Source: Schizochytrium sp. TIO01 (Eukaryota; Sar; Bigyra; Thraustochytrida; Thraustochytriidae). Taken from it: a stretch of 64,000 nt of DNA. Shown here piece by piece: positions 20,343 through 30,534 of the stretch. The notes under the pieces are model-generated. The model worked only from the letters and a program-made list of their open reading frames with translations, was not told the origin of the DNA and ran no database searches. The position numbers and the translations under genes were made by a program. The stretch spans positions 2,341,048 through 2,405,047 of the forward strand of contig SMSO01000031.1 in the NCBI GenBank assembly GCA_004764695.1, read 5' to 3'. Within the stretch, counting starts at the first letter, position 1. The number at the start of each line of letters is the position of its first letter.

Positions 20343-23198
20343 GAGGATACAGCCACTAAGGTCGCGAAATTTCAGATTCGTGAATTTAGGCTCTTAGGAG
20401 AAAATAGGGGTGTCACAATGCTGCGACCGATACTAAACCTTGCTCAGTGAGTCAGGTCGAAATCACGTCGGCAGTTCAACTGCTACTAGACCTCCTAGCC
20501 GTTGATATCAAGGCAGCCATGTATTCCCACCCTAGATTTGCTCTCATCTACCCAGTTCATGCAGTCAACCTTGGCTTCAGCATGGAGACGTCGAGTAACG
20601 CTACCGTGGCAAACAGTCATGAAACTGGGTTTTCATAGGCCTAATTTAAGTGACAATTACACTGTCAGACTTATCCAGCATGCCCAAAGCTGCGGGTCTT
20701 TAGCAGATATTTGTTTCAAAGGCATATTACGACCAGGTCAACTAGAAGAGCTCTTGGATACCTGGGGTATCTGCTGAGAATAGCGACCGGGAAGCCAAAT
20801 GGCTTGAAGAAAGAAGTTGTAGAATATGGTAGAGAAAATCTCAGATTGCAGCGCAGCAATCATGAGGTGATGCTTTGAAACAGTGGGCGCCATCCTCTTG
20901 AAGACGCCAAGTTACACAGAGTAGGAGTCTTTATTCACTACACTCCTTGTGAAGAGGAGAACAAGTTGAAAGGAAAAATATGCAGAGCTCGGGGTTTCAA
21001 CACGCAATCCACCTTCAGTGTTTTGAGTTGTCAGTTTAACCTATTGCAGCGGCACTTCATTTTACTTCAGGGTTGACAGTATCTGTAATGCTACCAAGTT
21101 GAGGCGGTGTTTTGGGCCTTCAAAGACCCTGCCATTGCACTAACCCGCCCACAGGAAGGAGCAGTGTAGCAAAGCTCTTAGGAAAGATAAAAACTATAAG
21201 AATATAAGAATGCAGCAGTTTTTGCGATGCGATAATTCTTGGATAGCTTCACCCGGTTATCGTGATAAACCTTTAGCCGGAAATAAATTATTCCGATGCT
21301 CAAAGTCGCAAATATTCATTTTGTGTGACTTGGTCACGCCTCTAAAATCGACATTCGAATTGACCTCTGCTCATCCTCCTTTAGAATATAACCTTATTCC
21401 GCAGAAGAACTTTAGCTTTCTCACATTCATTTTCTAATCATATCTTTCAAGTTTGAGTAAAATACGTGCGAAAGGTACACATGAAGTGTTGAACAGAAAT
21501 CTGCTTAGTGCAGAGAGTTCAAATTAAAGACAAGCACTTGGTAGGTGATTCTATGGATGCATCTTTATCATGGTGCCCCTTCAATATTTGAGTTATAAGA
21601 GTGGTATAACATAGTCGACACAATCCAGCAAAATTTGCTGGATGCTTGATTTAATCCTATCATGTTCAACATTAAAATTATCTGAAATTAGATCTTTATT
21701 TGAAAACCCGGGGCTTCTATTCTTCTTGTTCACCCATTGCCATTATCACATTCTTACTAGCCAAAGGCAATCCTTTACAGTCTAGTAACTAGAGTAGATA
21801 CTCGCATCAAAATAGTCACGCATTGTCTTTGTTGGGCACGAGGTGCCAGTGTACTACTTTGTAATGTTTCATTTAAAAACAAACCTCTTGCAATCAGACA
21901 TTATACTCTTTTATCCGCCGCATCACAGAACGAAAGGCTATATAAGAGATCCAGCAGGTTAAACTTTACAATTTAAAAGTCTTAAATTCAATGAAAAAAC
22001 TCGAATGTAGTACTTTGCATACTCGTGTAAGTCAGTTATTGATGTGTGGGAATCATACATAAAATGACTTGTTCGTCAGGCAGTCTTAAGTTTCACTCGT
22101 GCGCCATTATTTATTGCCTAATAATCACGATACACTTCCGTGACCACACACTTAATGATGAAATCAGTTTGAACACCAAGCTCAATCGCGGACACTTTAA
22201 TTCTTCATACGATTCTTCTTCGCATTAGTCTTTTCTAAAGTGCTAGATAAACACTCTTTTTGGCCCACAAACAATTATTACTTGAGTTTGCTTTTCAAAA
22301 ACTCAACCAGAAGTTGAACAAAGCACCGCGTGATAGCTTTGGAGCTCTATAACATCATGATTAGTGACAATCCGATTAAAACGAAACAGAAATAGCGAAT
22401 AAAATAAGATTTGGAACCCAGAATTGGTCAAAGAGAAGCAGGAAAAGAAAAGGCAAGACACTTTTCTCTCATCAATACTCAAACAGATTCCTAGCCAAAC
22501 GCTATCATTCAATTATATATCTCAGCGAAAGAGTCACTCCACTCGGCAGAGAGGTTTGGTTAACTCTAAAAATAACGAGTGGGGCAGCTACCCCCACCGA
22601 ATAAAGGCGTACCTACTTCATTAAACAACAGTTGTTAAAATAAATAGTAATTTGCAAATAGGTGGTAATGAGTGATTGTTTTGGCTTTAGTTTTACCCAA
22701 GCTGCTAAAAGATTTTAACTATCGGCTTGAAGCGGGGCAAAGAAACTCCTACCATGGCCATAATCATGGCACTGTTCAAACATTGTACCAGACAGACTCT
22801 CAAACGTATGTTCAATTTTCCTCTTACCTCCCGCCTCGGGCGGTCTCCGCAACTCAACTCCAACGTTTCAGGTTCTCAACTTCAAGTTAAGCTCCTCCAG
22901 GTATGCTGGAGAACAACGTCGTGTTGTAACTGCAAATACTCTTTTCGGAACTTGCGAAAGACCGGAGTCGAAGCAGCACACGCGCTGGTGAGCATGCTGT
23001 TTTCTTCTATGTGTCTAAAGTTAACCAGAGGCGTCACGTTGCTCATCGATTCTTGAAAACAAGCTCCCAAGCGAGCGCGACAATTTTCTTTACCTATTGC
23101 GAGATCCAAATAACTAGCTTGAGCCGGTAGTTTCCAGCTTCTCCTAGCTTAAATCCTGCCTGATCACCTGCTCCAACACTTATCGTGATCTTCTACTC

Positions 23199-23232
23199 CA
23201 TTCATTCATTCATTCATTCATTCATTCATTCA
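23199..23232. repeat. (ATTC)n array
   Basis: About eight uninterrupted ATTC units. Confidence 0.96.
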
Positions 23233-23775
23233 AGTTCCTAGCCGCTGCATGATTCGCCACTGCATGATGTCGCCCACGCCACCTCCTTTACACCCACTGT
23301 TGCGGATCCCCCTCCACACAGCCCCCCACTGTGGGCTTCCTTTATTCCCTTGCTGCTTCAGCTGGACGGCGTATCTCAAGTGCGCCAAATCTCGCTCCTC
23401 TGCTCGCCTCGACGCTTGTTCTCGACCCATTGGGAGCGCTTACTGCCTGGGTACGTGCAGGCTTTGAGTTGAGTCAATTCTCTCCTGGAGAGCAACTCCT
23501 TAGAGTCTGCGCCTGGTCAGCAAAACTTCCCGTCGCCGGGTCTTCGTGCTGGCCAGTGAGCGAGTTATCGTGATTTCCTGTGGCACGGGCACTGCGCCTG
23601 GCCAGACTGCTACCCTCGCAGTAGCTACTGCTAGAGCTTTAGCCTGTGTTTTCGCCATGCGTGATGGAGTGCTCGTACGATTCCTTGTGCGTTGCGCGCC
23701 TCCATCGCCTGAGTTCATGGGCGCGAGTGTCTAGAGGCTGTTTCAGGTGGCTCTAGCGTTGGTATCATGGCGCAT

Positions 23776-23782
23776 TTACTTG

Positions 23783-23813
<31 letters not shown>
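23776..23813. repeat. (TTAC)n array
   Basis: About nine TTAC units with one early interruption (TTGC). Confidence 0.95.
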
Positions 23814-24580
23814 GGCACCATCGACTTTGTCTGGACGAGTCAGAACTAGCTTGGACGAATGCCGCTCGAGCTGATGGCGAGATTTTTCAGAATGCTGGCT
23901 AATCGAATGTACGCGACAGGTGGAAACGATGCTGAAGCTGATGGCGGAAAAGGTATTGTGAACTTTAGATTTCGAAAATTCAATCAGCCTGAGGTTCTTC
24001 CTTTGGGTGAAGGAAATGGCAATCCTCGAGATAGTTGAAGTCACTCGGCTGGTGAGTGGGCAGGGAGGGAAGTGTATAAGGTGACGAAGAAGGTTGGAAA
24101 CGAAGTACTTTCCGGAATAGCTGCGAAGCATGTAGTTGTTTCTTTATGTGATAGGTCACCTGCTTTTACAATTTTTACTGGTTAGGTTAAATACTAGGAG
24201 GACTAGTCGCGGTCTCGACTTATACAAGTGACTATAGGGTGTGTACCTCCATATTCTTTATTTATTTGGAGGACCCCTGTGTGAGGACACTATGACTCAA
24301 CGTACATTTTTCCTGCTCCAATTCAAGTTGTAGGTAATTCATGGCTACTAAGTAGTTAATCTTGCTAAATCAGGCGAGATCAAGCCCAAAGGGCGGCTCT
24401 AGGCCACTGCTTTGGCACCGCTTTGCGAGTTGCCAGATCTTCACGCTTCGGTGAAGTGGTTGGCATCGCCAAGGCTGATCCGGTACGGCTACTCAGCTAC
24501 TTAAGTGTCCAAGGTCAGCCTTTTCCTGCGGTGCGTGTCCCTCAAACAAGGAGACATTACTTCTTGATAGCCATAGTCGT

Positions 24581-24628
24581 ATGAACCATGGAACCGAAGA
24601 AGGTTTTGCGGCAGACAAGTCGAGATGA
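24581..24628 (+). other. upstream out-of-frame ATG overlapping the main start
   Basis: An ATG seven bases before the main start opens a 15-codon frame that ends inside the coding region (TGA 24626-24628). Its context (CGT before ATG) is weaker than the ACC before the main ATG, so leaky scanning would be expected if the mRNA includes it. Confidence 0.35.
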
Positions 24629-27600
24629 AACAACATCCAATGGGGGTCCATCTGGATCATCATTGCCAAACAAGTCTCGCTTGAGGACAAACGATGCTAC
24701 GAATAGTCCAGCAATGCAGCGTTTACGCATTGCTGCTGATCCAAAGCTGCAGCGGCAGGCTGATCACTACGAAGAAGAAAAGGCTAGACAATGGGAAGAA
24801 GAACAAAGGGAAGAAAAGCATCTTGCTCTTCAGGACAGTGCAAATGATGACAACGAGGCGCCTGCAAGCAGCACTAACCAACGATTGGTTGACAAACTTG
24901 TACCTGATTTGAGCTCGATTTTTAAAAAGGTGCAAGAAGCTGCAGGCCTTACCTTGAGTGAAATCCCAAGCGCCCTTTTTGATGCTGAGGATATTGAACT
25001 TGCTGTATGGGCTGCACTGGTCAACGACAGTTTCCTCAGGAAACTTGCTCGCAGTAACGAACGGCGAATGAGGGATGGTGTTCCAATCGGGTCACAGCTT
25101 CGTAGTGCTGCTTTGGATCATCGTCAAGGCGCTGTGAACCTGCTTGCTAACATGTACAATAATCAAAGTCACAAAAATACAAACCCTGATGAGCCAGCTG
25201 TTGAGTCTGGGGATGACAGCACAGCAGATACTCACGATGCAGCCGCAGGAACAGCGATTCCTGCAGAGACCCCTGCAGCTCCAGCGCTTCCGAAAGCAGA
25301 AGAAAGGGTCCCATTTGATGGAATAAGGTCATTGATCATTCCACATGCCTATGATATTACGGACGCAGGTCTCTTATCACTTGCAAGAAGCTGTACAAAT
25401 CTTCGTCGTCTGAATATTGCCAGGTGCATGAATATTACAGATGTTGCTGTACGCGCACTTGCAAAGCAGAACAAATACCTTGAGGAGGTTGACATATCAC
25501 AATGTCCCCATGTACAAGGAGCAGGGCTTGTTACAATTGGCGAATGTTGCAATCGTCTTCGTATTTTACGACTACGGGAATGCCCTGCTTCAGAAGAATG
25601 GCTTTTGAAGCGTATTGCGACTGGCTTACCTGAGCTTCGGGAAATCGATCTTTCCCGCAGCGTCAAAGTCACAGACGATACGATTCGTACCCTTGCTAGC
25701 CATTGTCGCAGTCTAGAGAAAGTTGTATTGGCCTATTGCCGAGAGCTCTCTGATGTTGCTGTACTAGCTCTATCTGAGTTTTGCCCTGGTCTTGAATACC
25801 TTGATCTGACACGGAACGCGCTGCGACACAAAATTACAGACGTCTGCCTTCTTTCCCTTGCGGAAAGGTGCCCGGCATTGAGCACTCTCCTGCTTGCCGG
25901 AAACGATTTCATCACAGACGTAGGCATAAGTTGGCTAGCTTCAGGTTGCCATGCTTTGGAAAAATTAACTTTGAACGGTTTATTTAAAGTATCAGATGCA
26001 GGCATGCGGGCTCTTGGAGACGGCTGTCCAGAGCTACATTGGCTTGACATATCGGGAATCAAGCAGGTTAGTGACGTAGGCATGCGCTATCTTGCTGATG
26101 GGTGTAAACATTTGCATCGTCTGGAGTGCGCAAATGTCTATATGCTTACAGATGGAGTACAACGTGATTTTGGTATCGAAGGTCTCCAAGCGCTTGTTAG
26201 CAGCTGCAGAGAAATCCAATATCTTAATTTAACACAATGCTTTCAGGTTGGACCTCGAATTTTGCGTCTTCTTTCAGAAGGTATTGATCCCTTGACAGAG
26301 CTCAAATCCCCAAAGCTAGGGCACGCTCTTCGTGTACTTTCGTTGCGTAATATGCCTCGCGTATCGGCTTCTGCACTTGAGCCGCTTCTTTCTGGTCAAG
26401 CAAGCACAACGTTGACCAAGCTAGATCTTGCTGGATGTGAAGGAATCAAAGATCGAGTAATGCGTATTATTGGACGTTACTGCCAAGCTTTAGAGGTTCT
26501 TAACGTTTCCAATTGTATGGAGATTTCAAGTCGTGGCGTGACTGCCATGTGTCGAGTCACGCCACCTGGTCGGCCCCTCAGGGAGCTTAATTTTGCAGGC
26601 TGTCGTCATATTGGAGATTTAGCTTTATTAGCCCTTTCTGAGGCAAGATATGACCCAGGACTGGAGAAATTGAACTTGCGTCAATGCGAATCCGTTTCAG
26701 AGACAGGGCTTGCCTGGCTTGCGGAGAAGATTCCATCACTTCTTGAGATCAATGTTTTTGGGTGTAATGCAGTTTCATACCGTGGGCTAGTTGCTCTGGC
26801 AGGCCACTGGCGTTATACTCATGTTCAGAAGGGAATTCAATTTCTAGGTATCGCTCCTGATGAGAAATGTAAAGATATGCGTTTCATTGATGAATACGGA
26901 AATGTCTGGAAAGCAGCAATCCTTATCCAAAATACGTATCGTGCTCGAGTAGCTCGGCGGGAGACTGCTCGGAGACGTGAAATACGGTTGATGCATTGGA
27001 CTGCCCGCCGTCTTCAAGCATACTGGCGAGGAAGAGTTGCTCGCAGGTATGTTATTCTGAAACGTTTGCAAAGAAATCGAGAAATCGAAGCTGCTACAAG
27101 AATGCAGTCCATGTTTAGAGCTCGCCAGGCACGTAAGAGAGCTGCAATTGAAAGAGAGCGCGTATACAAAATCAAATGTGAGCAAGCTGCGATTCTGATT
27201 CAGAATCGATGGCGGAGTAAACTTGCTCGCGATTTACTACGAGCAGCTCGTCTTGCCCATGCAAAATATATGGAGAAGTGCAATTTGGCGGCAACTCGTA
27301 TGCAGCAGATTTGGCGTGGACGTGCAGGTCGCAAACATTTCGCTTTTCTACGTGCCATGCGTCTCGCACGAATGGCAGAGGAAGAGGCAGCGGCTACAAA
27401 GGTACAGGCATTGCTGCGTGGACGTCGACAACGACGAAAAGCAGAGGAAAGAAAACGCTTAGAAGCCCTTGAGGAGGAGCGTCGCATTCAAGCCAGTATT
27501 AAGGTACAAAGGGCAGCACGAGTGCGTTTGGCCCGTCGAAAACTCGCAAAGAAACGTGAAGGCGTTGCCGAGCGTGAGCGCGCAGCAACTAAACTGCAAT

Positions 27601-29828
27601 GCATGTGGCGAGCCAAACAAGGTAGTTTAGCTGTGCACTTGCTTCGCAGTGCTAAACGAATGGCTATCACTGAAAAGGCTGCCCTCAAAGTTCAAGCAAT
27701 TTGGCGTGGCCGACGTGGCAAACTGGCTGTGCAAATGATACGCCAAGCAAGAGCAGCACAATCCGCAGCTGAGGAAGCTGCTGCTGAGCGAATGCAATGT
27801 ATGCTTCGCAAACGTTTGGCTCGGAGAAAGGTGGTCCAAATGCGCGAGGAAAAAGAAGATCTTGTCCGACGGCAACATGATCTCGATGAATGGGCTGCTG
27901 TGTTGGTACAGAAGCATTATCGTGGTCGTATTGGTCGCAAACGTGCAAATATATTTCGCGAAGAACGGAAGCGACGTTGGAAACAGATGCACGACATGGC
28001 GCAAGATCGTCCATTCTACTACAACCAAGATACGGGTGAGGTACGATGGCGTATGCCCCAAGACATGCTTGATTTGCTACCAAGACCTATTTGTACAAAT
28101 TGTGAGTCAGTTGACGCTTATGTTGAATGCGGAGTGTGCACAGAATACTTTTGTGAAGCTTGCTGGGATCAGGTACACTATGGCGGCTTCCGTAAGGAGC
28201 ATATATTTCGTGCTTTGTACGATGCTTATGAGAAGCGCATCGACTATGGAGATGGTGAATGGCCTTCAATATGGCCCACTGAAATTGAGCAAGACGACCG
28301 CCTTGGATGGCATCGCTTAAAGAGAGCTGAACAGCTTGAGCAGGGCGAACCCGTGACTGCGGGAATTCCAGGTCTTGACCCAAATGCTGATGTTGTGGAA
28401 GCTGCCACACGTCAAAAGCTAGAAAAGCTCAAACCAAAGAGCAAGTCAGGCAAGAGGAAACCTGCGCATAAGACAGATGAGGAGGAAAGTGAAGATGGAG
28501 ATATGGGTTCCGAGGACGGGGATGATGAATCATTGCAGTCTAGTACAGCATTGAGCCCGAGACAATCATCGCTATGGCAAAAGCTTTGGGATCATGAAAA
28601 CGAAAGGGAGATTTATCTTCACCGAAAGAAGCAGAGAGTGAAGTTCTCAAGGCCGCAAGGTTATGAGTCTCCTCGCGAAGAGCACTGTTGGAAAGAATAT
28701 GTTGATGATACGTATCACATCCCATACTGGTATAACTATCGCACTGGGGTTTCAACTTACGAAAACCCATTGGAACGTTCGAAGGAAAAGTCACAAGAAG
28801 AAAAAGAGGAAGAGGCAGAGAAACAGCATGAGATCCCCGATCCGATTTGGTCAAAACTTTTTGAAGAGCACACTGGGCGGGCATTCTACCATAATTCTAA
28901 AACTGGTATTTCTGTCTACGAGCGTCCTGCAGAATACGAATCTCCACGCGAAGACATTAGCATCGTTCGTTCGCGTGAAGCCAATCCTATATGGAGTCGA
29001 TACGTGGAAGAGGACTCAGGAACTCCGTATTATTATAACCATGAGACTCATGTCTCGCAATTTGACCGTCCTCCTGGATACGAAACACCTCGAGAAGATC
29101 GATGGATGAAGTTTTTTGATGAGTCTGCTGGGCGAGCCTATTACTACAACGAAACTTCGGGGGTTTCTCAATTTCTGCGTCCGGATGAGTTTGAGACACC
29201 GAGACCCGATGGATACGAGGAGGGTGCGAATGGCTGGATTAAATACGCTGACCCACAATCAGCTGCAATGTTATACGAGAATACCATCACGGGGGTTATG
29301 CAATATGAGAGACCGTCAGACTTTGCCAAGCCAGTGGAGGATGAAACAGGTGGCGCGCCTACTAGAGAGGCTGGTTCATGGCAAGAATTCCTTGAGCCTG
29401 TCACGCGTCGACACTACTATTACAATATTGTGACAGGAGAAAGCACGTATGAAACTCCACTTGAATTTAGAGAAGATGTTCACGGAGTGGAAGATGAGCT
29501 GAAGAATCTAGTCATTGAAGGAAACACAGCCTCTGAGGAACTTCTTCCGGAGTCACAGGAAATAGGTTTAGAATCGTTAGACTTCAATGGCCAGCCTGTA
29601 TCTGAAGTGGATGACTCATGGAAAACGAACGCGGACTGGACCTCGGAAGGCGTGCGAATATGGCTTAATAAATTTAAAGCACATGCCAACTGTCTCGAGA
29701 TGACGACCGTTCCGCTACGACCAGAGGTTCGCGAAATCGTGATTGCTATTTGCGATGAGCTTGAGTTCGACGTTATTTCTCATGGGTTCGGACGCAATCG
29801 CCCTCTTGTTATCTCTAAGATTGTTTAA
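24588..29828 (+). CDS. multidomain LRR / IQ / B-box-like / WW-repeat protein
   Basis: An intronless 1746-residue protein starting at ACC-ATG-G. Layout: charged N-terminus (1-110); about 16 Cys-containing leucine-rich repeats of the AMN1/GRR1 type (240-740, e.g. I-T-D-A-G-L-L-S-L-A) with no F-box in front; about 11 IQ motifs in tandem (773-1120, e.g. A-A-T-R-M-Q-Q-I-W-R-G-R), which bind calmodulin-like proteins; a WW domain (1126-1157); a B-box-like zinc site (1168-1210, C-T-N-C...C-G-V-C...C-E-A-C-W); an acidic/Lys linker; seven more WW-like repeats (about 1328-1625); and a C-terminal tail. In the later WW repeats the second Trp is Tyr or Phe while the Pro remains. I know no named family with this whole order. 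Tandem LRR and IQ proteins are common in cilia, and the next gene on the same strand is CFAP52, so a calmodulin-regulated axonemal or centrosomal scaffold is a reasonable inference. Confidence 0.92.
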   Translation: MEPKKVLRQTSRDETTSNGGPSGSSLPNKSRLRTNDATNSPAMQRLRIAADPKLQRQADHYEEEKARQWEEEQREEKHLALQDSANDDNEAPASSTNQRLVDKLVPDLSSIFKKVQEAAGLTLSEIPSALFDAEDIELAVWAALVNDSFLRKLARSNERRMRDGVPIGSQLRSAALDHRQGAVNLLANMYNNQSHKNTNPDEPAVESGDDSTADTHDAAAGTAIPAETPAAPALPKAEERVPFDGIRSLIIPHAYDITDAGLLSLARSCTNLRRLNIARCMNITDVAVRALAKQNKYLEEVDISQCPHVQGAGLVTIGECCNRLRILRLRECPASEEWLLKRIATGLPELREIDLSRSVKVTDDTIRTLASHCRSLEKVVLAYCRELSDVAVLALSEFCPGLEYLDLTRNALRHKITDVCLLSLAERCPALSTLLLAGNDFITDVGISWLASGCHALEKLTLNGLFKVSDAGMRALGDGCPELHWLDISGIKQVSDVGMRYLADGCKHLHRLECANVYMLTDGVQRDFGIEGLQALVSSCREIQYLNLTQCFQVGPRILRLLSEGIDPLTELKSPKLGHALRVLSLRNMPRVSASALEPLLSGQASTTLTKLDLAGCEGIKDRVMRIIGRYCQALEVLNVSNCMEISSRGVTAMCRVTPPGRPLRELNFAGCRHIGDLALLALSEARYDPGLEKLNLRQCESVSETGLAWLAEKIPSLLEINVFGCNAVSYRGLVALAGHWRYTHVQKGIQFLGIAPDEKCKDMRFIDEYGNVWKAAILIQNTYRARVARRETARRREIRLMHWTARRLQAYWRGRVARRYVILKRLQRNREIEAATRMQSMFRARQARKRAAIERERVYKIKCEQAAILIQNRWRSKLARDLLRAARLAHAKYMEKCNLAATRMQQIWRGRAGRKHFAFLRAMRLARMAEEEAAATKVQALLRGRRQRRKAEERKRLEALEEERRIQASIKVQRAARVRLARRKLAKKREGVAERERAATKLQCMWRAKQGSLAVHLLRSAKRMAITEKAALKVQAIWRGRRGKLAVQMIRQARAAQSAAEEAAAERMQCMLRKRLARRKVVQMREEKEDLVRRQHDLDEWAAVLVQKHYRGRIGRKRANIFREERKRRWKQMHDMAQDRPFYYNQDTGEVRWRMPQDMLDLLPRPICTNCESVDAYVECGVCTEYFCEACWDQVHYGGFRKEHIFRALYDAYEKRIDYGDGEWPSIWPTEIEQDDRLGWHRLKRAEQLEQGEPVTAGIPGLDPNADVVEAATRQKLEKLKPKSKSGKRKPAHKTDEEESEDGDMGSEDGDDESLQSSTALSPRQSSLWQKLWDHENEREIYLHRKKQRVKFSRPQGYESPREEHCWKEYVDDTYHIPYWYNYRTGVSTYENPLERSKEKSQEEKEEEAEKQHEIPDPIWSKLFEEHTGRAFYHNSKTGISVYERPAEYESPREDISIVRSREANPIWSRYVEEDSGTPYYYNHETHVSQFDRPPGYETPREDRWMKFFDESAGRAYYYNETSGVSQFLRPDEFETPRPDGYEEGANGWIKYADPQSAAMLYENTITGVMQYERPSDFAKPVEDETGGAPTREAGSWQEFLEPVTRRHYYYNIVTGESTYETPLEFREDVHGVEDELKNLVIEGNTASEELLPESQEIGLESLDFNGQPVSEVDDSWKTNADWTSEGVRIWLNKFKAHANCLEMTTVPLRPEVREIVIAICDELEFDVISHGFGRNRPLVISKIV

Positions 29829-29902
29829 AATTATGGTCCTTATGTATTTGTTTTTACTTCGCACACCTTTTACTGCAAATTGCGCACATTAAAAAAGTTA
29901 AT

Positions 29903-30076
29903 ATGGCTGCTCAAATCAAAGGTATGCCAAGTGCCTCTGCAAATGCTTCTCCGATTATTTATGGTGTTCCTTCTATCGGGCTAGAGGACTTTGAAGATCC
30001 TCGACTCTTGTGCAATGTACTAAAACTAGTTTTGAAAAAGTTAAAAAGTCTTGTTCAAAGATTTAAATGCAACTGA
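29903..30076 (+). CDS. possible small protein (57 aa), unknown
   Basis: An ATG frame of 57 codons starting 75 bases after the LRR-IQ-WW stop. Residues MAAQIKGMPSASANASPIIY... then G-L-E-D-F-E-D-P-R-L-L and a basic C-terminus. Codon use in the first 38 codons resembles its neighbours. GT in GCAAT|GTACTAA could be a donor, with an acceptor at ATATCAG near 30114; then this would be exon 1 of a slightly longer protein. Not recognised; it could also be untranslated sequence. Confidence 0.33.
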   Translation: MAAQIKGMPSASANASPIIYGVPSIGLEDFEDPRLLCNVLKLVLKKLKSLVQRFKCN

Positions 30077-30534
30077 TTTCTTCTCTTGATTTACCTCCAA
30101 ACGTGTTAATATCAGTTCATCTGGGTTGTGCATACAAATTCAATAAAAGGTTTAGTTGAGCAGTTGAACCTCATCATCGTAAATTTTGGTCGTTTTTGAC
30201 CTCTTTGTGTGCAGTGTATCCGTTAATGTATACAATATGATTTGACCGTTTACTAAGGATGAAAGAAGTTGACCATCTACCTTACTCAATCGATTGCCAA
30301 CGAGACCAATTTAAAAGACTAGAACAGGGCGAAATAGTTGTGTTACATTAAATCACAAGGTCTCTGCACCACCGCGCGAGGTTCTGTCTTCGTACGCCAA
30401 CGTGCTCACGCGGTGCACTGTGTGGCAAATCTTGCGCATCAGGCAGCCGTAACAAAAGCGTAAAAGTCTCTCGGTCGAAGCACGCAAGAGCGTGGTATCT
30501 AAGGCTTCTAAATAGACTTCTGCACGGCATCATC
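30077..30534. other. intergenic, promoter side of CFAP52
   Basis: AT-rich to about 30350, then a more GC-balanced stretch running into the CFAP52 start. The reading frame upstream of that start is open for some way but has no ATG. Confidence 0.5.

Larger units (their letters stand above)
20343..24587. other. intergenic upstream of the LRR-IQ-WW gene
   Basis: Mostly AT-rich, with no frame showing a known domain. It contains ATTC and TTAC arrays and, just before the next gene, a perfect six-bp hairpin CTTCAC/GTGAAG with loop GCTTCG (about 24438-24455). The last few hundred bases presumably hold the promoter of the LRR-IQ-WW gene. Confidence 0.55.

Noticed and set aside
27627-28083. minus-strand frames opposite the IQ/WW region
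   Set aside because: Antisense shadows of the LRR-IQ-WW gene.
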